Counted from the first letter of the stretch, positions 11,552-24,779 are shown. The stretch: DNA of 64,000 nucleotides from Grammothele lineata (GCA_002150815.3 NDFF03000026.1:124001-188000); one strand, 5' to 3'. The notes: generated by a model not told the origin, from the sequence alone. A program made the numbers and translations.

Positions 11552-14500
11552 TCATTCCGCGTATTCTGGCAAACGATCTAAGGTGTGCTCGTGACGCAAG
11601 TCCTGAATCTGCCTCCGCAGGCTCGCCAGCTCGTCTCGAAAATCTGACGAATTCACTTCGGACCCGCCCTGAGACCCGAGTTCGTCCGAGACCGTATAGC
11701 TTGTGCCTGGCGCCGCTGGTGTCCCTATCGTCTCTACTGCCCTCGACTTCGACAACGACGTGCGGACGGGTGGGGTGGAGGGCGGCGCTCCTCCGGTGGA
11801 AGAAGTTGCTTCTCTTGAGGCGACGTCGGTAAAAGTATACAAGTACGGTTCAACTGATGGAGTCTCCGAGTCCAGGGCGAACTGGCTGTCACGGTCGCCG
11901 TCCATTTTCTCAGCGAGCCTTGCCAGCTCTCGTGCACTATCACGGCCCCGAGTCCGCCTCTTGACACAGAGAATCGCGCCCACGACGATGGCGACAATCG
12001 CTACGCCGCCGACCACGCCGCCGGCGATGGGGCCGACGTCGGATTGGTGAGGACGATCCGCGTTGGGTCCCCCTGATTGAGTGGAGTTTGAGGGAGATGA
12101 CACAGAGATGGCCTTGTGTGGGAGCCTGTAATACAGCATCGCGGGGATTGTGTGAGCTCCACAATTGTCCTGACATCGAACACGGCTAGATCTCACGTCA
12201 GCGCTAGGTGGGCAAACATCGCACCGAGGGCGGGTCTGTGCAAGAGACGGACGGGTCAGAAACCAATTGGTGAAGTCATTGGAGGACATGTGCACGCTCA
12301 CCCTGCTGTCCCAGAGGCAGAGCCAATACTTCCACTCTCTGTGTCGAAACGATCCGGCAATGGACCTTCAACCGTGGTGAGGTTTGCCCTCACCCATGCG
12401 CTATTGATGAATTGATCCCTTACGCCTCCGTCTGTCATGAATGCAGAAGTGAACATGAGCCAAGCTGGAGAATTCAGGAGATCAGTGAAGAATCGCAACG
12501 CAGATTGGTATGGAAGGAGACGCGCCCATGCTGGTCATAATTCCCGTTGTACTATCGATAGTGAGCGGCTTGGGCGACACTGCGACCTGATTAGACATAG
12601 CTGTGGAGGGGAAAGTGAATGGTGCTCACCTGACGTGAGCTGTCTGCCATAGTATTCCGTTAAGCTAGAGAGTAGCTGTGTAGTACGAGCAGGGCGATTT
12701 CAATTCGACGTTGGTTCGCATATATCGCGATAGCCATGCGTACCTCGTCGGAGATCAGGTGGGTTCCTAGTAACTTGTCTGCGTACAAGTTGTACAGTAG
12801 CGATGAGGAGTCCTCGTTGCCCAACACGCCCAAAAACCTTGTTCCATCTGATGAAAGCGCGAGAGACTGCAACTCGTCGTATAATGTCGTGGCTTGTCGC
12901 TAAATAGAACAAATGAATGAGTGTCAGCGTGATAACTTGAACGGTAGAGTCGGGTGAGTAACTGACATCGTACGTCTCCGCATCAAAATCCTGTCCAAGG
13001 GCACTGCTGATCCCTGACATAGCCTTCAACCCGATGACACCCTTCAGCGCCAGATTCGTCGAGTTTGAAGGGCTTCCCGCGTCTGCTGTCCTCCTAAGAT
13101 AATCAACCTTATTGAACGCTGCGTGCACGTCTAATGTTGTGTGAGACACGCACTGGTCCACGTTGGATATCGCATGCTCGCTGAGGTAGTCCGCCCAACC
13201 TTTCGTAAGGTTATACTGCATGCGGCTCAAATCAGTATTCAATGGTGCTCGTCCGAGTCGATACACGACTCCTCACGTATTGAGATAGCAGCGATCCGTC
13301 ACCAGATATTTTAGCTTGAGCTAGGAGCATGATCAGCACACTCGCTGAATCTGCGAGTAAGGATTCATCAGCGCAAAGCAACAGATAGAGCGAAGTGTTA
13401 TGATGCGCTCACGCTCGACGCCGTACGAAGCCGAGTATTGAGGCCCACCAGCAACAGGAAACGAGAGTCCTGAGTGTTCCGTCAGCTACTGGACCTTATA
13501 GACTACGGCCTAGACATCACATACCAAGATCCTGTGCAGCATACGACATTTGCTGCTGTGTCTCTGACTGTGTCTCCAGTTGCGGAACAAGGATAGCTCT
13601 TGCAAGAGACGCATTGAGGTATAGAAACGCTGGGAATGCAGCGTATACGCGCTCGACTGGATTGACCCGCCTGTAGGGATACTGGATTTAGACGTGGTTA
13701 CGAGCACTGAAGGACTGAACGCCACACTGACAGGGATGTACCTAAGTCCTTCATAAAAACCTTGACATCCGACGAGTTAGCGCCCTCGTTGGTAGTAATC
13801 TCTAGGGATCCGAACGTCTGGCGAGTTGCAAGAGACACGAGATCTACATAGTTGTCCGAAATTTGGGCTGCAGCTTCCACAATCATGTTGTCCAGCTCGA
13901 CCGATCGGCCGTACGCTTCCCCAAAATCCGACACAAACTCGTCAATCTACATACATAGTGAGTGATGTGTAGCCTCTCATGAATCGGCACCTACCGCTGC
14001 AGCTACCGAAGAAAACCGTGTGAAGAAGTACGGGCGGCGACTTTCGGTAGTGCTGGACGTATTTGTGAAGGAGATAGAGGGGTCTCTAACAACTCCAACA
14101 GCCCAAACCAGAGGCGAAGACGTTGACACAATTTTCCCTAAATCTTGGGAGAATGCTGCCACATTCCACGGCCTGGAGCGGGCGATCAGCAATGCCGCTT
14201 TCATTTGTTCGTGTTGAGCACACTCACGTGCCCACGGGACTCCCTGGACCTATGTCCTGTTTGTTGTCCAGAGTGCCAGTCATGTTAAAGTGGGGGCCCA
14301 CACCGGCAGTGCCGAGAGAATTCCCAATAGACCACGACAAGCTGGAGTCCTAAAATGGGATGAAAATCGACGAAAGTACCAGTAATAAACGCAGATGTTA
14401 CCGTCGCATAGTATGCTATCCCGTCCGATGCTTGGTTATTGGATTCGCTGTCGGTCACGGGGTCTTGTAACTGGATCATGGTGTATTGACTTCCGGCTGT

Positions 14501-15576
14501 CTGTACATGCGTCCAATTTACAAGAGTAGAAGTATTCGTCGATGCCCATTCTAGATCAAGGTATCAATATGACAGCAGCTCGAACGCAGTCGGCAATGAT
14601 CGCTCACCCGCGCTGATCTGAGTGTACACTTGAACAGAGTAAGAGGTCACGTTGTCGATTGACGTGAACTCGAGAGCAACATATGACACGACGGGCAATG
14701 GTCCTTGTCACGGACTGGGATATGCATGGGAAATGTGCCGTTATTGGTCTCCTGTCACCAGCCTAGTCACGGCCAGGGATTTGGTCAAAACATGATGCCT
14801 GTCTCCGAACATATCCTGCTCATATTCCTTTCCCAACAGCGGCCCGCATGTCCGGGTTGCCATAATAGGGTATGCTGTCAGGAATATGTTAGGGACATGC
14901 GCGGAAAACGTTGCATGTTCGGGTCAAATTCCGTATCGTGACTATGATAGCGACTAGGAGACCAAAAACGCGCATATTCCGGGCATATTCCGGTCCGTGG
15001 CTATGCGCCATTGCCCGTCGTGTGATAATGGGAGCGATTGCTTGACCCAATCATCCGGCTTCGCGAAGCCGATTAACGTTTTAGTTGGAATGTCTATATC
15101 CGGATCCAGAGTGAGGACACGAACCTCGACGGGCGAAAGGAGCGTGACCGTGAGGTTTATCACATTTCCCGCAGTCATGGAGATAATTGTGCGAGTCGGG
15201 GTGATTTTGATATTAGTCACGACAGCGAGACGAGTAGGGTCTTCCTCGTCGTCATCGCCCATCCATGAATACTGTACACCGTCGACACGGATCCTGCCTA
15301 GCCACCCTAAGTTTCGCTAACAACTACCTTTAGTCCTTCGTGTAGTAGTGCTGCTATTCAGAGAAAGGGCGGACGTACCGAGAGTGGCCAGAATTGAGGT
15401 ACAGAAAAGGAAAACGGGGGGTCTTCAGGAGCGCTCTTGAACCATGCATGTACATACGGAGATCGGATGGCGAGAGGGATGGCAGCAGGGAAGAACGTTT
15501 GGACCGTGTTCTGGGTGAATACCAGGAGAGGGTATAAAACGAAACAGAGTAAAAGGATAGGAATCGTGCGTAACAT
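11552..15576 (-). pseudogene. gtaA-like: Glutaminase A-like gene 3, interrupted by a transposable element
   Basis: The start at 15576 gives a signal peptide (IPILLLCFVLYPLLVFTQ) and TFFPAAIPLAIRSPYVHAWF. Downstream come VTNIKITPTRTIISMTA, DDWVKQSLPLS, then after an interruption YVALEF, DPSISFTNTSSTTE, NYVDLVSLATRQTFGSLEI, NLALKGVIGLKAMSGISSAL and LLYNLYADKLLGTHL. The 3' end has the membrane segment (about 11962-12034), LASLRRQIQDLR and RLPEYAE. Protein blocks otherwise match gene 2 throughout. Between PLS and YVALEF a 336-bp element (14687-15022) is inserted; read through, it gives a stop at 14954-14956 after about 17 foreign codons. Unless the element is spliced out, only a truncated N-terminal fragment could be made. 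The insertion plus target duplication is 339 bp, a multiple of three, so splicing of exactly that length would restore frame. Confidence 0.7.
14687..15022. mobile_element. Non-autonomous inverted-repeat DNA transposon (MITE-like)
   Basis: The element is bounded by a perfect 15-bp terminal inverted repeat, CACGACGGGCAATGG at 14687 and its reverse complement ending at 15022. The inverted homology continues imperfectly for about 100 bp on each side (shared TTGGTCTCCT and AGTCACG blocks), so it can fold into a long hairpin. It is flanked by TGA direct repeats (14684-14686 and 15023-15025). Removing the element and one TGA restores the sequence found at the same place in gtaA gene 2, which confirms both boundaries. 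It has no coding capacity. The CAC terminus and 3-bp target duplication suggest a CACTA/CMC-type element, but this is inference; other 3-bp families are possible. Confidence 0.88.
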
Positions 15577-17608
15577 GGTGAGTGGGAGAGAGAAGGGCGA
15601 CGGACATCCATGCTCTCCAGAGGCTCGGCGCTCGTAAATAGCTACGGACAAAATTCGCCACGCGGTCACTACATAGATTATGGTGCGGATCCCAGCATCT
15701 TCCGTAAGATTTACTGACAACGTGAGCGTTCATCGGAATGATACTGCCTACGATCAGACTCTCCCCATACTAGTAAAGTAACCAAATAGCCTTGAAGGAT
15801 CGAGACGTGAAACACGCCCACAGCGCATCTGTCGTAATTGTGTAGGTTCTGTCGGACTCTGCCACAAAGAGCGCAGCAGTTCTTGGCCACAACCAGCCAC
15901 AATGTGTACAAATCAAGCAAGCAGTGTCGTTACTGCCGTAGTTCTCTACAGCAGCCCTTCACTGTTTTATCTCTTTGCGATATAAGTTACAAGTTGGTAC
16001 TCACTTTGTAGTCCGAGACATCGCAAGGCCGTCAAGCCATAACGTGAAAACTTAAGGGCCCGCATCCGGCTGTTTGCGTTAGTTCTAGCCAGTCTCTTCG
16101 GAGGTCGATGGAGAGTTGAGAACTCGCGCTGGGCTCGCGCGAAAAGTGGCACGTCCGAGTCGGACGCAGATCATGACAGTACTAGTGGCCTATGCCACTG
16201 GCCACTGAGAGTCAACCTGCTAAGGTAATCCACTTGCAGCCCTATTGGAGAAGCTGGCAGCCTACAGAGGAGTCATGAGCGACGTCGAAATTCGGCACGG
16301 AGAGATGGTCAAAATCTGCCAGTGGGACAGCAGCGTTCACACAGGTTCGCATAGCCTCCCAGATGGATGCACGTGAACTTCCCGGCCCGATACCGTCCGA
16401 TAGGCCAACGCGCGATTGAGCCATTGGCGCTCATGTCCTCTCCCGGGCTCCGACTCACACTCTGAGTTTTTCGAGATCCAAAGCTCCTTTCCCTAGGTCC
16501 ACCTCCCCGCTTCATCATGCCGCATTCCTTACAACGTCCATATATCATGACTGCGATGTGCGCATTCGCCCTGCTCTGCTCTACGTTGCAAGACTTTACG
16601 ACGGCAGCAGGTAGCAACCACTGTGCTTGGAGAAGTGCATGTCAAGGTCGCAGCCGCATACAAGCAAACCGAAGGCTGGAGACTACAGAGGCCTCTGTTA
16701 GTATCGAGTAGAGTGGGGATGCGCCTAATGCTTGTACGGAAAGTATGATTAGAGAGAAAGGTAAGTCGTCTTAGTAGTGTGAAATTTCTCCGTAGTCACC
16801 TTGGGCTGTCTCTTGTTTCCTCGCTTAACCGTTTCTCAAAATGTTGAAGCACCTGCGCGGGAAGTCCATCAAATTTGTGTGACACGTTTAAGGCTGTGTT
16901 CATTACACGCAAGCCTGTTCCTTTGGAGTTAGGAGGAAATTCCTACTGACCGTCACCGCGACCAGTGAACCCCCTCAGAAACGAGGTGTATGCCATCCCC
17001 AAGAGACAAGCATGCCCCGTCATTTATGACCCTGTCATATCTCACGACGCCCAAATATCTCCATCAATTACTTGTGGTCGGTAAGCATGCAGTCCTTCCT
17101 CGGTTTGGCCGATTGTGAACTCGTGCTTCGGCATGACAGACAGCGCCTCCCCGCAAAACCCGCTATGGGCGGCGAGCGCTCATTGATCGCACGTCACGTT
17201 GACATTTGTGAGGTTTTCGGACCACTACTTCTTGTCGACTACGACAATCTCTATGTACGTTATGTAGATATCTACGCGTCTAATTTTCAGGTGCTCATGG
17301 ACATCAGTCTGAGAGACTCCCGATTCTGCAGCGCCGGGGCTACAACGCCAGTATTCTGCGACAGAAGAACGATATCGTACAGATCTCTACATCGCATCAA
17401 TGGCTAATGTCCAACACCCACGAATGCCGAGCCGGGGCATGCCATAATCCCGTCCCGGATTTTCAAAGAAACAAGAGAGTTCGCGTCTGAGCTTTGACGA
17501 GGGACTAAGGTGACTGGGACAATCGCCGCATCAAGCGGCTGAACGCAGACGCATTTAGCGCCGCCCTCTCTCTTCTCCATCCTCGACGCCGTCCGCCCAC
17601 GATCGCTC
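15577..17608. other. Divergent promoter region between gtaA genes 3 and 4
   Basis: About 2 kb separates the oppositely transcribed starts of gtaA genes 3 and 4. Open frames here are short and lack splice-consistent extension or recognisable domains. One at 16517-16711 (+) starts with a weakly hydrophobic stretch but is not convincing as a secreted peptide. The region should carry both promoters. Confidence 0.4.
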
Positions 17609-20600
17609 ATGCTACCTGCTCTGTTATGGCCTCTTGCCTCCATCCCGCTCCTTTGTGTAACGGGCAGTGCTCAAGACACTACTCAAACGTTCTTTCCCGC
17701 CAGCATCCCGCTCGCTGTCCGCTCTCCTTATTTCAACGCATGGCAAGCAAGCTCCGCAACTAGCCAACTGCTGCCTGTGACGCTTCCTGTCACTTGGCCG
17801 CTTGCAGTACGTTCCACCCATACTGCCGTTCTACCTCTCCAACATATGAAGATCTTCTTGCCGATGTAGACGACCGTGGGGTGGAGAGGAAAGATTCGGA
17901 TTGATGGCAAGACATATTCGTGGATGGGAGGCGTCGACTCTCAAGACGTAGAGACTCCGAGCAACGTCACAAGCCTCCAGATTACACCTACACGATCCAT
18001 CTTCGTTTTGAAGGCAGGGCCGATGAACCTCACTGTCACATTCCTCTCGCCGATTGAGGTGCGTTCGCTCTTCATTCTGACGAGAACGTGATCACGTCGT
18101 TCATGATTGTATCCCGCAGCCTTCGGACTGGGTACGACAATCACTCCCGTTTTCGTACGTGTCTCTCGAAGCCACTTCTCTGGATGGCGCGGCGCATTCA
18201 GTAGAAGTGTATTCGGAAGTGACGGCAGGTTAGAAGGCGGCGGCATCAAGAATACGCAGTCTAACTCACACATTGCTCTCAGAATGGTTGTCCGGCAACC
18301 GGACCAGTATCGTCGACTGGAGCCAATCCAACACTGGTTCCACTGAGCTCTTGCAGATCAAGTTGCAAAACCCTGAGCCAGGCGTCGAGATCAACAACCA
18401 AGCACAGGATGGGATTGTGTATCATGCTATATCTTCGGTGACACGTCTTCAGTAGCTTCGTCGGTCGCTCGTGTACTGACGCGAGCTTCTGTAGGACACC
18501 GGCGTTTCATGGGATTTAGCAGTGGACATCTCCACACGTCAAGAGTTCATAAACAAGGGCGCACTAGGCGACGCCGCGAATACTACGTCTGGCCCTATCT
18601 CAGGGTGAGCGTTGATCGCAGGAAGGCTTGGTGGATAGCACCCTCACGGTCCTCTCTAGAGTGTTCTCGGTCGCAGCTCTCGCGAAAGATCTTGGGACGA
18701 TCAAATCCACTACCTCACCTGTGGTTTGGGCGCTTGGATACGTCCGCGATCCCGTCGTCAACTACACCACACCGTCCGGAGCGACCCAATCTCGCAGGCC
18801 ATACTTCACTACCCAATACTCGAGGATATCCGATGCAGTGCGTCTCGTATTCATCGTCATTCGCCAGAAGGACGTTCTGAACGGCGTCTCCCTACAGGTC
18901 GATGATTTTGTCGCCAACTTCCAGTCCGCCCACGACCGCGCTGTGACGCTTGATGATAAGATTACAAACGACGCCGCCCGCATCTCGCAACACTACGTCG
19001 ACCTCGTCTCATTCGCCGCTCGGCAGACGATGGGTTCTATAGATATCACGGTGGGCACAGACTCGAGTGGGAACCTCAACCGATCGGACGTGAAGGTGTT
19101 CATGAAGGATCTCGGGAACTCTCAGTGAGTTCGGACCTGTGGTATTCGCAATCCTCCCATTTCACTGACACGAACATACCTTCAGACGGGTCAACCCGGT
19201 GGAACGCATATATGCGGCGTTTCCTGCGTTCATCTACTTGAATGCCTCACTCGGTGGCGCACTGCTCACACCACTGCTCGAGACACAAGATCAATCCCAC
19301 CAGGCGTTCGCCGCGCCGGATGTCGGTACGACTTAATCTTATGTTCGCTGTAATCCATTAGCTTATGCAATCCATCTGTAGGGCTGAACTATCCCGTGGC
19401 CGATGAACCGGGATCGCTGGAGCGCGAGGGTATCGAACGTGAGCTATTTACCACACTGAAGCGGCAGCGCCTTTCTGATCATGGCGCTCTCAGAATCAGG
19501 CAACATGCTCATCATGCTCTACGCTCACGCCAGGGCGACAGGCGACACCTCTTTAGTCACTGGTCATGTACGTTGTCCGTCTCGATTGACTTGAATATAT
19601 ACTGACGAAGATGCAGTATGAACTCATCAAAGGATGGGCAGATTATCTGGTAGGGAATACCATGAGTGCTCAAGACCAGTTCGTGCCTCGCTCTTCTATG
19701 GATACGCCTTGGTTACTAACGGCGTGAGTATAGGGTGACGGCCGACGGGGAGACCACGACAAATACCACGAATCTCGCGCTTAAAGGGATCATCGGAGTG
19801 AAGGCCATGGCAGAGATCAGTCGGGCTCTAGGCCGTGACTCTGATGCCAACAACTTCGACGTAAGCTGTATAGTTTTCTGGTATCTTTTATACTTCACTG
19901 ACCGGTCGCTGCAGGATCAAACATCTTCAATGTTCAGTACTTGGCAGTCGCTTGCACTCTCTGCGGACAAGTCACACATCCTCGGCGTGTACACTAGCGA
20001 AGATTCATGGTCTCTGTTATACAACCTCTATGCAGACCGTCTACTCGGTACCGACCTTTTGTCTCAAGTGGTGCGGATTAGTACATGTAACGTCGCTCGT
20101 TTCAGGGTATCTACTGACCGTTATGATTGCAGCTCCTTGATAACCAAACCAAATATTACGGCACCCTTTTCGGGTCTGGTACGCACTATCCATACTGTGT
20201 CGTCCACCGAGAGTGGCTGATACGAAGGGTGCTGCTTGCATAGCACCGAAGTTTGGTCTCCCTATTGATAGCACCTCTGGGAACAAGGCCAGCCTACGTA
20301 CGTCGCCTCCGTCGTCTCCTTTCTCCTCTATGTCGACCACATCTGATCACCGTGTTCTAGCCTGGCTCCTGTTCACGTCGGCAGTCATGACCGATAACGG
20401 CGTGCGAGATAAGTTCGTCGAGAGCGCATGGACGCGGGCTAGCTTCAACGGTAGCGACGTCGGTGTGCCAGATCAATATAACGATGATTCGGGAGCCGTT
20501 GTCGACGGACTCGCCAGGTATGTTCTCTCGATCCTGTAGTCTTTGCCAGTGATTTATCACTGGTATGCAGTCCCGCTCTCGGCGCTATGTTCGCCCACCT

Positions 20601-21335
20601 GGCTCTGTCGTGAGTTTCCGCTATCTATCCCAGTGATTATCTGTAACTCAGCACACCGACTGGCAACGCAGTATCCCTAACGTGACCCTGGGCTCAGCTC
20701 CAGGTGACACCGGAACGGGCGTCAATCCAGGCGGACCCGACGGCAGCACAAACGACTCCAGCAAGACAAACACTGGCGCGATCGCGGGCGGTGTCATTGG
20801 AGGGATCGCGACTATAGGCATCCTGCTCGGAGTGCTCTTCTTCTATCGCAGGAAGCGCGTCCACCGTACTCCCGCGGAGCGCGTCGACATCGAGTACGAA
20901 GACAAGCCTGAAGCTGTCCCTACTCCGTTTATGGGCTCACTATCCGGCGGTACATCACCGATACTCCAGCCCAACCGCTTTACCGAGTCGCTTAGCAGCC
21001 CAAGCCATGCCTCGGAAGAACCGACGCTCGCCAGCCCCCCGGCGTCGGCACCGGCCATGTCCAAAGCGCTAGAAGTGGCACGCAACAACGGCCGCCGCTC
21101 AGAGGCCTCGATGATGTCGTTCTCTGGTGGGGGCTCTGGAGCGTCGGTGTCTCAACCACCGTCCTCCGTACCCACCCGCTCTGTGACAGGCTCAGAGGCG
21201 CCTTCTACGCCTTTCTCGCCCACCGAATGGGAGGGCGCGGGTTTGCGTGGGGAGGTGGCAAACCTACGACAGCAGATGGAGGAAATGCGCGCGCACCGGG
21301 TTTATGAGGCCCCTCCAGAGTATATGGAGGGATAA
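17609..21335 (+). CDS. gtaA-like: Glutaminase A-like secreted membrane-anchored protein, gene 4 (complete)
   Basis: The ATG at 17609 opens a signal peptide (LWPLASIPLLCVTGSAQ) followed by TFFPASIPLAVRSPYFNAWQ. Family blocks appear in the expected order: GWRGKIRIDGKTYSWMGGVD, SDWVRQSLPFSYVSLEA, GTIKSTTSPVVWALGYVRDP, HYVDLVSFAARQTMGSIDIT, DVKVFMKDLGNSQ, NPVERIYAAFPAFIYLNASL, ESGNMLIMLYAHARATGD, NLALKGIIGVKAMAEISRAL, LLYNLYADRLLGTDL and KFGLPIDSTSG. Introns are short, with clean phases where checked. The 3' exon from about 20673 encodes the linker, a membrane segment (about 20772-20850), YRRKR, a Ser/Pro-rich tail with the block MSKALEVAR, the LRGEVANLRQQMEEMR helix and a final PPEYMEG. No disruption was seen; it looks intact. 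It is the source of the duplicated tail at 24.9 kb. Confidence 0.9.
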
Positions 21336-21628
21336 GGTGTGTTCGGGTACCGGTATTTCTAATTTCTTCGGCCTCATCTTTCCCTCGACGTAATGACCTT
21401 GTTACTCGCTTCTGTCTTGATCATGTTAGCTTCTTGATAAGTAAGCAAACGGGCGTGTGGATCACTAGGCTGACCCGCATTAATATAAACTAACTTGCTG
21501 ATCCCCACACTAGTTGTCAGAAGACGACCCAGTACGCATGGCATGGTATGCAATGAAAGATATTATGGAAGGCAACGAAAGACCCCTCGCGCTACATTCC
21601 GAGACAAACGGCATCCATACTGAGCCGT

Positions 21629-24256
21629 CTAAAATGTCGAAGAGAAGAACCCCCGCCCCGCCCTGACCATCATCAAGGCGTCCTCATTATTGACAAGCAT
21701 ACGGGAGTACACCATGATTCCCGCCTTGGGTACTTTCTCTATGGCATAGTCTACTTTGGGCGTAAACTTGCTGACCTTGGTGCCGTGACTGCGCACGGAA
21801 ACACGTCTGGATCAGCAATGCACCCTCCAGTCCCATAGACAGAACTACAGCACTACAGACCTTCGCATGTGGCTCTCCATTTCGAACCCACTGGTAGTCC
21901 AGCCACACCAGGTGCAAAAGACTTTGGGTGCATAAGGCGCTTCGCCGATAGTTGTTGGGGCTGCGCGAATCGCGTCTTGAAAGACGCGGACCTTCGCCGC
22001 GTGTTCCTCTGAGACTGGGTCCCAATGAGGGAGCTCCTCCTTAGTTAGAGCTTGACGACCCTCGCGGTGATGCATTGCATCGTGTTCGAGCTGAAGAGGC
22101 CGCGGCCGCGGAAGCAGGAACGATGAGCGGACCTATACGGCTGAGGAAAACGTACGACCTGCGTCACGACTCACTGCACCTTCCCAATCGAAAACCTCTT
22201 GCTTGACGACATGAGCACATAGACGACATCGCAGACGCACGTCGCAGCCGTCCATATCCGCCCTGGTCGCCGTGCGGGGGTCCATGCCACACGCGATAAT
22301 AACTTGCCGGCCAATCCGCAGGAGCCCTTCCACAGACATATTATCGGACAGCCCGCAAAATGGCCACTCCTTTGAAGTGTCGACGCGCTTGCAGGACTGG
22401 TAGACTAGCCGGGTAAAGCAATCGTGCGCGGCGGACGGTTTGATAGGGCTTCTCAGACAGGAATGGAGCGCAATTTCGGGCCAGCGAGAATACTTGGTGT
22501 TGTACTTGCGGCATCGCATGCACTCGAATCTCGCGACTGCGAGATCGAGGAGCTCCGACCCCGTGGCTCCGTCGGCGCCACCGAGCGCTTCACGGACTAG
22601 GGCTGCGAACTCTTCTCTGCATTTGTTTACCCAGGTCTCGTTGACGGTTGGGAGGAGGGAGTCGAGCTTCGTTCTGACGGCAGGCTTGGTAGCCAGGTCA
22701 GCGGTGGTATCTTCGAGGATTACGCGGATTTCGGGCGTGAACGCGTAATCCGCGAGACCCACGCTCAGCCGCAAGCTTGTGCCGGGGGCCGCTGTCGAGA
22801 TACGAAAGTCGTTGACGGATTCCTGGAACCAGGTAAGACGCTCTATAATCCTCTGTCCGTGCTCATCTGAAAGCCTCTTGTCCCGGTGGTCTTCCATGAA
22901 CTTGACAACGTCATCACGGATGTTTTGCCAGCCTGCCAGCCTCAAGTTGAGGCAGAAACACTTTTTCCAACAGACTTAGCTCACCTTTTTCGCTCAACTT
23001 AACGGAAGAATTGACATACTTGAGCCTCTTCAAAGAACGGAGATTCCAGGGACGCATGAGATCGAGCTCAGGCTCCCATCCTTCTTCACAGAGGCGCAAC
23101 TTGATGCTATAAAGTGAGCGTGTTAAAATGTAGTGCAAAAGAGTTAAGACCATAGGCGTACGCCTCGAAACGTTCTGCCTTCAGAGCATCTCTCTCTTCT
23201 TCTTTCTTCTCTACAGCACCTTCATGCCATTTGGCTACTCGGCGTACATGCTGTTTCAAATCAACGCCTCCTGATCAGCTCGCGACATCCTTAGAGCAAT
23301 ATGTCCGGACCTGTTTTTCTCGCTTCACAAACGCGATGTGATCCGCGATGAACTTGTCTTTCTCTGCACGACTTGGAAGTTGCTGCCAACGTTGCTCGAT
23401 CGTATCAATGTCTCGCTGATGATAGTAAAACCACCTGTCGCTTTTGATATGACTGCCGCGATAAAACTTAGAAGTATGCAATTTATAACATGGTTCCAAC
23501 TGACCTTGAGTACACACAGCTGAGTAAGGCAGACGCAGCAACTCCGTGTTCTTCGCGAACCAAGCTAAGGAGGTTCGGAGTAGAGATGTGCACTAGCCTA
23601 TCGAGGACAAGATCGGCTGAGGAACTGGCTGTACCACGCATATGTAGCACACGAGTTCATAACTCACATCTCCGATTTGCAAGCATTGCAGTACCTCACC
23701 CAGAATTCCCAGAGCGGAGGGCACGGTGTAATCTTCCCGCAACCCTACAGTTCTCCTCTAAACACCCACACCGGCTTCGCGACGAACTAGACAACTCACG
23801 GAACAGTTGTTCAAGAACAAAAGCGCAGCGTACGCGGGTTCGCTTAGATGAGGCGGAAGATCCGGCAGGGCCTCAACCTGAGACCTTGCAGTCCTCCAGC
23901 ACGGCGCGGTACCCCTGTCGAGGAGAAACTTGCGGAACGCCTTTGACGTCCGGGCGAGGTTGATGAGGTCACGGGGATGGAGGACGCTGAAAATCTGTGA
24001 AAACAAACGAAGTGAGCTGGAGTCGTCTCGCTCGGGGACGCGACAGACGCACCTCGTAGAGTACATCCAAAGGCATCATAGGCAAATCCTTCAATCCACC
24101 TCGTCGACCACGTACATGACGTCGTGCGGGTCCCGCGTTCGAGCTGCCTGCCGTGCCAACGCCGTCGAAAGCATTGTCCTTCGCGGAAACTGCTTGGAGC
24201 TTCCCTTTCGCACGCGAGGCGACTTCAGATCCCTTGGCCTTCTTTCGGGGAGGCAT
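21629..24256 (-). CDS. F-box/zinc-finger protein, copy A
   Basis: This is a member of an Agaricomycete-expanded family. The ATG at 24256 gives MPPRKKAK, a basic low-complexity N-terminus and RGRRGGLKDLPMMPLDVLYE. After an intron comes the F-box helix IFSVLHPRDLINLARTSKAF, then DLPPHLSEPAYAALLFLNNC. A split Cys cluster follows (CGK... and RYCNACK). A helical middle region of about 200 residues contains RCRKYNTKYSRWPEIALHSC. The C-terminus has RLRCRLCAHVVKQEVFDWEG, a C2H2-like finger (CTWCGW... ESHMRRSH) and GFFSSTF at the stop 21629-21631. Family knowledge: F-box proteins recruit substrates to SCF ubiquitin ligases; the target here is unknown. It pairs with copy B as a tandem duplicate. Introns are about 50-70 nt and no frameshift was noticed. 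Confidence 0.82.
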
Positions 24257-24779
24257 GCCAGGAGGATGGAAGAAAGAGGACGGAGGAAAAGGAGCAAGTT
24301 ACGGGCGTCAACTTGAGGGCGACAAATAATTAACGCGTTTGCACTGTGCAGGCCGCAGGCCGCATCCTTCATGTCCATGTCGCGTGACGTCATTCGCGCG
24401 GGTTGAGATGAGAAGCTTTGTAGTTAGTAATCTCACAAAAGGTCTATGCGCAGATCTGAGATCTGAGGGTTGGAGAGCATGTCCCCGCCCGTTCGGTTAC
24501 ACTACTACTAGTAAGTACTACGCCAGGCTTGTCCGTGCTTGACAGAGGCAGGGTAGCACACTTGAGCTATGTAGCTACAGGATGTTCAGACCAATTGAAG
24601 AACACCGGCGGTAAGATGAAAGGTCAGTCAAGAGTACGGATAGTACCACTGTTATGACCCTCAAGCGACCAAAGTCCAACTTCCATCACCTCGTCGCCTC
24701 ATCGCCCGCCCATTCCTCACACTGCGCTCGACTGGCGTACTTACCTCTCGAAGGCTTCAAGTTCGATTCTCCCAAGCCC

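Noticed and set aside
14954..15262. A shorter, genuine form of gtaA gene 3 ending at the in-element stop
   Set aside because: The end is foreign transposon sequence, and homologous coding exons continue on the other side of the element.
17072..17407. Small plus-strand frame upstream of gtaA gene 4
   Set aside because: It opens from TTG, has no domain and no splice continuation into the gtaA gene, whose signal peptide starts at 17609.
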